Shown here one piece after another: positions 22,588 through 31,387 of a stretch of 35,035 nt of DNA. A model generated the notes under the pieces. That model saw nothing but the letters and a program-made list of their open reading frames with translations, made no database searches and was not told where the DNA came from. A program made the translations under genes and the position numbers. This DNA comes from Deltaproteobacteria bacterium (GTDB lineage Bacteria; Myxococcota_A; UBA796; GCA-2862545). Location: NCBI GenBank assembly GCA_011376105.1, contig DRPG01000548.1:1-35035 (forward strand), in the 5' to 3' direction. The first letter of the stretch is position 1. Every line of letters begins with the position of its first letter.

Positions 22588-24573
22588 TCATGTGCGCTGC
22601 TCCACAGGCTCCAGGCGGACCAACAGATCGCCCTCGTCGATCTGATCCCCGGGCGCGATCCGCACCTCTGTGACGGTGCCGGCCTCCGGCGCGAGCACCG
22701 CATGCTCCATCTTCATCGCCTCGATCACGACCAGCTTCTGACCCTGCTGGACCCGATCCCCGGGCGCGATCCGCACCTCGAGGACCCGGCCGGGGGTGGG
22801 GGCGGCGCAGGTGCCTGGCTCGGTGACCTGGCCCGGCGGAGAGAACCTGGGCACCAGCTGGACGAAGGCCTCTCCGTCGCCGAGGTGGACATACACCGTG
22901 TCGCCGTCGTCGAGCAGCTCCGTGTCGCCGCGGGCAGGGACCCAGCACAGGCGCCAGCGGGTGCGGAGGCCGTCGAGCTCGACCTCGAGGACGTCGCCCT
23001 CAAGGGCCCCGAGGCGGAGCTGGTGGGTGATCGGTGGATCGGAGCCGATCGTGGCCACCAGCCCACAGGCGGTGGGGGTCCAGCGGACGGTCACCTCCTG
23101 ATCGCCACACCGCCAGGTGTCGGCCTGCTCAGCGCGCCCATGCAGCCGAAACCCGGCGGGGATCGAGCCATAGCGCCCCCGGCGCTGGGCGACCCCCAGG
23201 GCGGTGGCTGCCAGCGCCCCCCGCTCGAGGTTCAGGGGCGGAGGCTGGGGCAGCTCAGCGCGGGCGAGGAAGTGGGTGTCGAGTTTGCCCGCGTGCCACA
23301 GGGGGTGGTCGATGATCTGGCGCAGCAGCGGGAGGTTGGTGACGATCCCCGGGGCCCAGGCTCCCTGCAGGGCCCGGAGCAGCCGCCGGCTCGCCGTCTG
23401 GCGATCGGGACCGGTCGCGATCACCTTGGCGATCATCGCGTCGTAGTAGGGCGAGATCTCAGAGCCTGAGGCAAAGCCGGTGTCGATCCGCACGCCGGGC
23501 AGCGCCGGCAGCTCCAGCCGGTGCAGCCGGCCGGTGGCGGGCAGGTAGTCTCGCAGTGGATCCTCTGCATAGATCCGGGCCTCGATGGCCCAGCCCTCGA
23601 GCACGAGCTCGTCCTGGCTTAGGGGCAGGGGCTGCCCCTCGGCGATCTGCAGCTGTAGATCGACCAGATCCAGGCCGGTGATCGCCTCGGTGACCGGGTG
23701 CTCCACCTGCAGCCGGGTGTTCATCTCGAGGAAGTAGAACGCGCCGTGGGCGTCCACCAGGAACTCCACCGTACCGGCCCCGACGTAGCCCACGGCGGCC
23801 GCGACCCGACAGGCGGCCTCGCCCATGCGCGCCCGCAGCGCTGGATCCACCGCGAGGGAGGGCGCCTCCTCGATCACCTTCTGGTGCCTGCGCTGCACCG
23901 AGCACTCTCGCTCCCCGAGGTGGATCACCGCGCCGTGGACGTCGGCGAAGATCTGCACCTCGACGTGGCGGGGCCCGTCGACGTAGCGCTCAAGGATCAC
24001 CGCGTCGTCTCCAAAGGCCGCGCGCGCCTCCCGCTGAGCGGACGCGAGCGCGTCGGCGAAGGCGTCGGGGCTCTCCACCCTGCGCATGCCCCGTCCTCCG
24101 CCCCCGGCGACGGCCTTGATCAGCACCGGGAACCCAAGCTCGGCGGCGGCCTCGACCGAGGGGACGCCGTCGAAGCCGGGCACCACCGGCACCTCGTGCT
24201 CGATCGCGATCCGGCGGGCCGCCGCCTTATCGCCCATCGCCTCGATCGCTCCAGGCGGTGGCCCCACCCAGGTGAGGCCTGAGTCGATCACCGCCCGGGC
24301 GAAGGCTGCGTTCTCAGAGAGGAAGCCGTAGCCGGGGTGGATCGCGTCGGCCCCGGTGCGGCGGGCGGCCTCGAGGATCCGCTGGGGATCGAGGTAGCTC
24401 TCTGCGCCGGGGGCTGGCCCAAGGCAGACCGCCACGTCGGCGGCGGCCACATAGGGCAGCCGCCGATCCGCCTCGGAGAACACCGCGACGGTCCGCAGGC
24501 CCCGATCGCTCGCGGTGCGCAGTACACGGTGGGCGATCTCAGCACGGTTCGCCACCAACAGGGTTCGCATCAT
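22588..24573 (-). CDS. Acyl-CoA carboxylase biotin-carboxylase/biotin-carrier subunit (MCC-alpha-like)
   Basis: 661 aa. An ATP-grasp biotin carboxylase (RTLLVANRAEIAHRVLRT, IHPGYGFLSENAAFA, VAGGGGRGMRRV, FYFLEMNTRLQVEHPVTEAI) joined to a C-terminal biotinyl domain with VVIEAMKMEHAV (biotin on Lys621). It carboxylates its own biotin for the transferase encoded just upstream; together they resemble 3-methylcrotonyl-CoA carboxylase of leucine breakdown. Propionyl- or geranyl-CoA carboxylase is less likely but not excluded. The biotinyl half-repeats both read EVRIAPGD and share 25 identical nucleotides. ATG start, 28 bp after the partner gene. Confidence 0.93.
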   Translation of the reverse strand: MMRTLLVANRAEIAHRVLRTASDRGLRTVAVFSEADRRLPYVAAADVAVCLGPAPGAESYLDPQRILEAARRTGADAIHPGYGFLSENAAFARAVIDSGLTWVGPPPGAIEAMGDKAAARRIAIEHEVPVVPGFDGVPSVEAAAELGFPVLIKAVAGGGGRGMRRVESPDAFADALASAQREARAAFGDDAVILERYVDGPRHVEVQIFADVHGAVIHLGERECSVQRRHQKVIEEAPSLAVDPALRARMGEAACRVAAAVGYVGAGTVEFLVDAHGAFYFLEMNTRLQVEHPVTEAITGLDLVDLQLQIAEGQPLPLSQDELVLEGWAIEARIYAEDPLRDYLPATGRLHRLELPALPGVRIDTGFASGSEISPYYDAMIAKVIATGPDRQTASRRLLRALQGAWAPGIVTNLPLLRQIIDHPLWHAGKLDTHFLARAELPQPPPLNLERGALAATALGVAQRRGRYGSIPAGFRLHGRAEQADTWRCGDQEVTVRWTPTACGLVATIGSDPPITHQLRLGALEGDVLEVELDGLRTRWRLCWVPARGDTELLDDGDTVYVHLGDGEAFVQLVPRFSPPGQVTEPGTCAAPTPGRVLEVRIAPGDRVQQGQKLVVIEAMKMEHAVLAPEAGTVTEVRIAPGDQIDEGDLLVRLEPVEQRT

Positions 24574-24601
24574 CGGTTCATCCTGCCACGCTCGACCGCG
24601 T

Positions 24602-26200
<1,599 letters not shown>

Positions 26201-26308
26201 ATGATCTCCTCCGGGACGCCGGGCGAGCCAGGAACGCAACCATACGAGAGCGTGCCTGCTCCGTCCAGCCGGCCCGGACGCCCGCCCGCAGCGGGGGGAG
26301 GGCGGCGG

Positions 26309-26776
26309 CTACTGCAGCAGATCGTCTGGGTCGACGAGGCCAAGCTTGGCAAAGTCTTCGGGGCATGCTCCGAAGATCTCAGTCGCCTGGACCTCCTCTT
26401 CCTCAGCGGCCTCGCGCCAGGTGGCGAGATCGCTCCCCCCAAAGGGATCCTCTCCGACGGCGAGATCGACCCGGGTCACGTCCTCCCGGAGCAGGGGGTT
26501 GGACTCGAGATCGGACAGATCGTCGTCGATGTAGGTCGAGGGGATCTGGGTCATCGGCGCAGGGATCGGAGACCGGTGCGAGGCCGGGACGAAGGTCTCG
26601 ATCGGATCGTCTCGATCGAAGTACTCGGTGGGCTCTTCCGCGTCCAGCCACAGCTGGCGCCTCCGACGACTCCGCAGCAGCACCACGGCCCCTGCGCTCA
26701 GCACGAGCAGCAGGACCACCGACAGCGCGACGGACATCAGCGAGGCGATGATTGCGATGAACAGGGTGGGATCCAC
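26309..26776 (-). CDS. Single-pass membrane protein with acidic tail
   Basis: 155 aa from the GTG at 26776 with GGAGGTGGG upstream. A hydrophobic N-terminal helix (TLFIAIIASLMSVALSVVLLLVL) followed by RSRRRRQ indicates N-out topology with a cytoplasmic domain. That domain is Asp/Glu-rich with short motifs (YIDDDLSDLESNPLLREDV, ATEIFGACPEDFAKLGLVD, DPDDLLQ at the end) and no fold I recognise. Located 108 bp upstream of the carboxylase genes on the same strand; it is divergent from P5C dehydrogenase. A regulatory or docking role cannot be judged from sequence. Confidence 0.7.
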   Translation of the reverse strand: MDPTLFIAIIASLMSVALSVVLLLVLSAGAVVLLRSRRRRQLWLDAEEPTEYFDRDDPIETFVPASHRSPIPAPMTQIPSTYIDDDLSDLESNPLLREDVTRVDLAVGEDPFGGSDLATWREAAEEEEVQATEIFGACPEDFAKLGLVDPDDLLQ

Positions 26777-26866
26777 CCCACCTCCAGGCGGCGAGTCTAA
26801 CCGATCGGTGGCCCGATCAGGGAACAGGGCCGGGTTACAACGCGACCCCTCACCCCGGAGGTGACG

Positions 26867-28489
26867 ATGTCCGCCGCGATCTCCCAGATCCCCGTCCCCG
26901 CCAACGAGCCGGTCCACGACTACGCTCCCGACAGCGCGAGGCGCGCCTCGCTGCAGTCCGCCCTCGACACCGCCGCCGCTGAGGTGGTGGAGATCCCCTG
27001 TGTGATCGCCGGGGAGCACGTCTTCACCGGCGACACGGTGGACGTCACGATGCCCTGCGATCATGGCCACGTGCTGGCCCGGCTCCACGCCGCGGGGCCC
27101 GCCGAGATCGCCCGCGCCGCGGAGGCGGCTGAGGGGGCCCGGGCAGGCTGGGCGGCGCTGCCCTGGGAGGAGCGCGCAGCGGTCTACCTCCGGGCCGCTG
27201 ATCTGCTCTCAGGTCCACACCGGGATCGGGTCAACGCCGCGTGCATGCTGGGGCAGGGCAAGACCTGTCACCAGGCGGAGATCGACGCGGCCTGTGAGCT
27301 GATCGATTTCTGGAGGTTCAACGCTGCGTACTCAGCGCAGATCCTCAGCGAGCAGCCCCCGATCAACCCGCCGGGGGTCTGGAACCGGCTCGATCATCGC
27401 CCCCTCGACGGGTTCGTGTTCGCCATCACCCCGTTCAACTTCACCGCCATCGGGCTGAACCTGCCCACCGCTCCGACCCTGATGGGCAACTCCGTGCTCT
27501 GGAAGCCAGCCCAGACCGCATCCTTGTCCTGTTTCCGGGCGTTCCAGGTCCTCGAGGCCGCGGGGCTGCCTCCGGGCGTGATCAACATGCTCAACGGCCG
27601 GGGCTCGCAGATCGGTGGCCAGGTCCTGGCCCGTCCCGAGCTGGCGGGGCTGCACTTTACCGGATCCACCTCGACATTTCAGCATCTGTGGCGAACGATC
27701 GGCGAGCGGATCAGCGAGTACCGCACCTACCCCCGGATCGTGGGGGAGACCGGCGGCAAGGACTTCATCCTGGCCCACCCCAGCGCCGAGCCCCAGGCGG
27801 TGGCGACCGCGATCCTCCGGGGGGCCTTCGAATACCAGGGCCAGAAGTGCTCAGCGGCGAGCCGGATGTACCTGCCCAGCAACCTCTGGCCTGCGATCCG
27901 GGATCGGCTGGTCGATCAGCTGGCCCAGATGAAGATGGGCGACGTCCGGGACTTCTCCAACTTCCTGGGCGCGGTGATCGACGCCTCGGCCTTCCGGGAT
28001 CACGAGGGCTACCTGGCGCTGGGGGCCGAGTCGGCCGAGACCGTGGCGGGTGGCACGGCGGATCGGAGCGTGGGCTGGTTCGTCCAGCCCACCGTGTTCC
28101 GGGTCGACGATCCCAAGCACCGCCTGATGCAGGAGGAGATCTTCGGACCCATCGCCACGGTGTTCGTCTACGACGAGGCCCGCTGGGATGAGGTGCTCCA
28201 GCTGGTCGACGGCACGAGCCCCTACGCCCTGACCGGGGCGGTGTTCGCGATGGATCGGGCCGCGATCGTCTCCGCCAGCGAGGCCCTGAGGTTCGCTGCG
28301 GGCAACTTCTACATCAACGACAAACCCACCGGCGCGGTCGTCGGCCAGCAGCCGTTCGGCGGGGGCCGGGCCTCGGGCACCAACGACAAGGCGGGCTCTC
28401 CGCTGAACCTGCTGCGCTGGACCAGCCCACGGGCGATCAAGGAGACCTTTGGGCCCCCCACCGACTGGCGCTATCCCTTCCTGGGGTAG
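26867..28489 (+). CDS. Delta-1-pyrroline-5-carboxylate (glutamate-semialdehyde) dehydrogenase
   Basis: 540 aa. Oxidises glutamate 5-semialdehyde to glutamate with NAD, the second step of proline breakdown. Aldehyde dehydrogenase hallmarks: PFNFTAIGLNLPTAPTLMGN, GSTSTFQHLW, GETGGKDFILA (catalytic Glu294) and YQGQKCSAASRMY (catalytic Cys328), then EEIFGPI. The ATG at 26867 is used because GGAGG stands five bases upstream; the GTG at 26861 is too close to that site. The form is the monofunctional mitochondrial-like ALDH4 type rather than the PutA fusion. No proline dehydrogenase gene is in the window. A 10-bp tandem repeat follows the stop at once. Confidence 0.93.
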   Translation: MSAAISQIPVPANEPVHDYAPDSARRASLQSALDTAAAEVVEIPCVIAGEHVFTGDTVDVTMPCDHGHVLARLHAAGPAEIARAAEAAEGARAGWAALPWEERAAVYLRAADLLSGPHRDRVNAACMLGQGKTCHQAEIDAACELIDFWRFNAAYSAQILSEQPPINPPGVWNRLDHRPLDGFVFAITPFNFTAIGLNLPTAPTLMGNSVLWKPAQTASLSCFRAFQVLEAAGLPPGVINMLNGRGSQIGGQVLARPELAGLHFTGSTSTFQHLWRTIGERISEYRTYPRIVGETGGKDFILAHPSAEPQAVATAILRGAFEYQGQKCSAASRMYLPSNLWPAIRDRLVDQLAQMKMGDVRDFSNFLGAVIDASAFRDHEGYLALGAESAETVAGGTADRSVGWFVQPTVFRVDDPKHRLMQEEIFGPIATVFVYDEARWDEVLQLVDGTSPYALTGAVFAMDRAAIVSASEALRFAAGNFYINDKPTGAVVGQQPFGGGRASGTNDKAGSPLNLLRWTSPRAIKETFGPPTDWRYPFLG

Positions 28490-28490
28490 C

Positions 28491-28530
28491 AGGGGCCAGC
28501 AGGGGCCAGCAGGGGCCAGCAGGGGCCAGC
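28491..28530. repeat. 10-bp tandem repeat, four copies, after P5C dehydrogenase
   Basis: Four exact copies of AGGGGCCAGC, starting 2 bp after the stop codon, in a 100-bp gap between convergent genes. Each unit holds the palindrome GGCC. No obvious terminator stem is present in the rest of the gap. Confidence 0.95.
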
Positions 28531-28589
28531 CGCCTCCGTGGCCTGCTCCCGGTGGGTGGGGCCTGGTGGCTCCTCGGCGGGGGGGGCGG

Positions 28590-29075
28590 CTACTCCTCAT
28601 CCTCAGGGAGGCCGGTGTCGAGCAGGGCCTCCTGGATTGGCTCGATGAGCTCGAGCTCCTCCTCGAGGAGATCGGCGCGATCGAGGCGGGGTGAGAGCAG
28701 GATGGGATCGGTGTTCTGGAGTGGCCGGGCGAGGCCCCCGAGGCGCTCGATCCGACGCTGCTGACGCATGGCCCGCATCGTGGCGAGATCCTCGGGGTAT
28801 TCCTCGGAGAGCTTCTCGCGGCTGCGACGCTTCTTACCTCCGGAGCGCCGCTTTGGTCGAGCGGGCTCGGCGTCGGCCTGAGCGGTGATCGTGGCTGCGT
28901 CGCCGGGCTGGGCTCGATCGCGCTGCCTACGGCGGGTGTCGTCGCTGCTGCCGAGCTGACTCGCGACGGACAGGGCCTCAGCGGTGTTGTAGACGAGCCT
29001 GCGGCCCTCGTAGAACCCCACCGTGAGCGAGATCCCGATCAACAACATCGCTGCGTGGGTCCAGTACCTGCTCAT
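28590..29075 (-). CDS. Small membrane protein with basic and acidic blocks
   Basis: 161 aa from the ATG at 29075 (GGAG six bases upstream). One N-terminal hydrophobic helix (HAAMLLIGISLTVGFYEGRR) then a long charged cytoplasmic or periplasmic tail: a basic cluster (RPKRRSGGKKRRSREK), a helix rich in Arg/Glu/Met (DLATMRAMRQQRRIERL), and an acidic end (DRADLLEEELELIEPIQEAL). No known family. It is the last gene in a run that begins beyond the window's right edge, 49 bp after the frameshifted small gene. Confidence 0.68.
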   Translation of the reverse strand: MSRYWTHAAMLLIGISLTVGFYEGRRLVYNTAEALSVASQLGSSDDTRRRQRDRAQPGDAATITAQADAEPARPKRRSGGKKRRSREKLSEEYPEDLATMRAMRQQRRIERLGGLARPLQNTDPILLSPRLDRADLLEEELELIEPIQEALLDTGLPEDEE

Positions 29076-29124
29076 GGCGCGCTCCGGGGTCACATCCCAG
29101 CGCCATAATCCAGCCGCCGAGCCG

Positions 29125-29413
29125 TCACCAGTGACAGAGCAACCACTGGAGCTGCTCGTCGCCGGCGTAGAGCTCCTCGAGAGCGGGGGAGGCCGGGAGC
29201 TTGAGCGCTAGGCTCTCCCCGCCGCTGGCCCGCGCCGGGGCCAGGTGACGAACGAGGACCGGGCAGACCTCCGGAGATCCTGAGCTCGAGGTGGTCTAGG
29301 CGGGGGAGGGGGGAGGGGGGCGTGGAGCCGGGCTCGGGCCCGTCGGGGGGGACGATCCGGGAGCCGGGCCCGGGGATGTGGGCAGAGATCGGGACCTCCT
29401 GCCCTGAGCACAC
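29125..29413 (-). pseudogene. Small gene with apparent +1 frameshift, downstream of DUF3999
   Basis: Coding character switches frame midway. From the GTG at 29413, 12 bp after the DUF3999 stop, one frame reads SGQEVPISAHIPGPGSR and LPRLDHLELRIS. After about 29272 that frame turns into Arg/Pro-rich low-quality sequence, while the next frame reads PEVCPVLVRHLAPARASGGE, LKLPASPALEELYAGDE and LQWLLCHW, then stops at 29125. The second part has no start codon of its own after a TAG at 29298, and its third positions are almost all G or C. Joined, the product would be about 95 residues. A single extra base near TCCGGAGG would explain it: mutation, sequencing error or, less likely, programmed shifting. 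Confidence 0.5.
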
Positions 29414-29425
29414 TCAGGGGAGAGA

Positions 29426-31387
29426 TCAGGTTCTGTCCTGCCCCCCGTCGCCGGGCCCCCTGTTGGCTCCGTCGGCTCCGGTGTCTCCGTTGGGCTCTGG
29501 GACGCCGGGGGGGGCCACCGCGGGGGCCCGACGGAGGAGATCGAGCAGCAGCGCCGCCAGGCCGATGGCCAGCGCCCCCATGCCCGCAGCCAGCACCAGC
29601 CGATCCAGCAGGGAGAGGGAGCGCCGGGCCACGGGGGCTGGAGCGCCCACCGTGGCCTCGGTCAAGGCCCGCCGACGCAGCTGATCCGCGAGCAGGACGA
29701 GATCGTAGTCGGGGGGATCGCGATCCTGGTCGCCGTGGTACAGCCGCACCGGACCCTGCGGCAGCACCGCCACGATCTCCCACCCCGGCAGGTGCACCTG
29801 CAGGTCGTCGATCTGCAGCGGAGGATCGTCGCCGTTGTCGATCGTGATCAGGAAGCTGTCGCCGACGGGCTGGCCGACGTTGATCGCCAGCGCGCCGGGG
29901 CGCTCCCCCCCCCGCCAGCGCACCGCCCGGATCGGCTGCAGGGAGGCCCCCCGGGCGATGTCCAGCCGGATCCGCCGATCGAACAGCGGCGCGGGGGAGC
30001 TTAGGAGCACGGTCGAGATCGGGACGTCGGAGATGGGCAGGGTGACTTGGAGCTTCGAGCTTGGGCCTTCCTCGGTGCGCTCCCAGGTGACTCCCTCGAG
30101 GGCGGGCTCGTGGGCGCTGCGCCGCACCAGGTGTGGGATCTTGTCGCCCGTCTCGGTCGTGAGCCGCACGTCGGAGAGATCGGGGCGGCTCTGGGCGAGG
30201 AGATCAGCGGGGATCTCGATCTTCACTGGTCCCGCGGGCCCATTGATCGGCCGCCACCAGGCGAAGCCCCGGGTGTCCAGCGGTGTGCTCGGTGCGATCA
30301 GCCCGGACGCTGCCTCGGGGGGGACCCAGGTCGGGTTGGGCTCGACGGAGCCCACCTCCACCACCGCGGAGGCCTCCCGGGCCAGCTCGGCTGCGGCCGC
30401 CTCGAGGTCCCAGGCCGGAGACGTCCCCGGGGGGGCTCCCCCGTACAGCGTGTGGGGCCCGGGGCCTGGATCGAGGACCAGCAGGTGCACCCCGTCGAGC
30501 TCCAGCTCGATCTGATCCAGCGGCAGCGGGGGCTTGTCGTGGGCGGAGATCAGCAGCACCAGCCGCTCGGCCCGGGGCGGGATCGCGACGTCGAGGAGCT
30601 CGGCGGCGATCTCACCAAAGGTGACCTTGCGGATCGGAGTGGCGGTGCCGGGGGGCGACAGCTCCTGCCACCGATCGAACACCGAGCTCTCCCAGGGCAG
30701 CGAGAGCACCGCCGCGTTGCGCTCTACGTTGGGCTGTGGCGTCGAGGGGCGGAGCCGATCGAGGGGCAGGGGCCGATCGAGGGGGAGCTCGTGCACGACC
30801 CAGCCGTTCTCCTGGAGCACCGGCGCGCCTGGCTCCACCGACCACCGATCCGGTGGGACCCCGGGCGCCACCCGTCGCTCGGCGAACACCCGCGGGGGCT
30901 GGCGTGGGATCGGGCCATGGGGCTCGAGGTGTAGGGAGAGCGTGCCGGTGAGCCCGGGCAGCGCGATCCGATCGCGGCTCCCGTCGGGCAGCCGCCACAG
31001 CAGGGTCGGAGCCACGATCCGTGTCCCCGAGGGATCGTGGACGGTGACCGTGGCGGCGGCGGCCCCGGACGGCAGCACGATCCGCAGCGAGTCGACGGGC
31101 AGCTCCCCGAGTTGGACCGAGATCTCGCGGGGATCCTCGGTCGGGATCACGGTCAGGGGACCTTGATCCTCGAGCTGCTCCGCCCCCTCCACCCGGATCA
31201 TCTGCACCGGGTTGCCCTCGCCGTCGATCAACAGCAGATCGGTCCCGTCGGGGGGATCCTCGGGGGTGCGCAGCTCGGGGGGCACATGGATCCGCACCAC
31301 CCCCTCGGGGGGTAGATCCACGCGAGCCTGCAGCGGGTAGCGATCGGGGCTCGTCCCCAGGGCGGCGGCCATGCACCAGGCCAGCAT
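29426..31387 (-). CDS. DUF3999-like exported membrane protein
   Basis: 653 aa. The ATG shares its first base with the stop of the DUF2339 gene (TGATG), with GGGGAGGAG upstream. A short signal (MLAWCMAAALG) begins a long beta-rich periplasmic part: VDLPPEGVVRIHVPPELR, LLLIDGEGNPVQMIRVEG, a central block, then GPVKIEIPADLLAQSRPDLS and VRLTTETGDKIPHLV, typical of DUF3999 (jelly-roll-like units). One transmembrane helix near the C-terminus (LVLAAGMGALAIGLAALLLDLL) is followed by a Gly/Pro-rich tail. Function is unknown; DUF3999 genes often sit directly after DUF2339 genes, as here. Confidence 0.8.
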   Translation of the reverse strand: MLAWCMAAALGTSPDRYPLQARVDLPPEGVVRIHVPPELRTPEDPPDGTDLLLIDGEGNPVQMIRVEGAEQLEDQGPLTVIPTEDPREISVQLGELPVDSLRIVLPSGAAAATVTVHDPSGTRIVAPTLLWRLPDGSRDRIALPGLTGTLSLHLEPHGPIPRQPPRVFAERRVAPGVPPDRWSVEPGAPVLQENGWVVHELPLDRPLPLDRLRPSTPQPNVERNAAVLSLPWESSVFDRWQELSPPGTATPIRKVTFGEIAAELLDVAIPPRAERLVLLISAHDKPPLPLDQIELELDGVHLLVLDPGPGPHTLYGGAPPGTSPAWDLEAAAAELAREASAVVEVGSVEPNPTWVPPEAASGLIAPSTPLDTRGFAWWRPINGPAGPVKIEIPADLLAQSRPDLSDVRLTTETGDKIPHLVRRSAHEPALEGVTWERTEEGPSSKLQVTLPISDVPISTVLLSSPAPLFDRRIRLDIARGASLQPIRAVRWRGGERPGALAINVGQPVGDSFLITIDNGDDPPLQIDDLQVHLPGWEIVAVLPQGPVRLYHGDQDRDPPDYDLVLLADQLRRRALTEATVGAPAPVARRSLSLLDRLVLAAGMGALAIGLAALLLDLLRRAPAVAPPGVPEPNGDTGADGANRGPGDGGQDRT

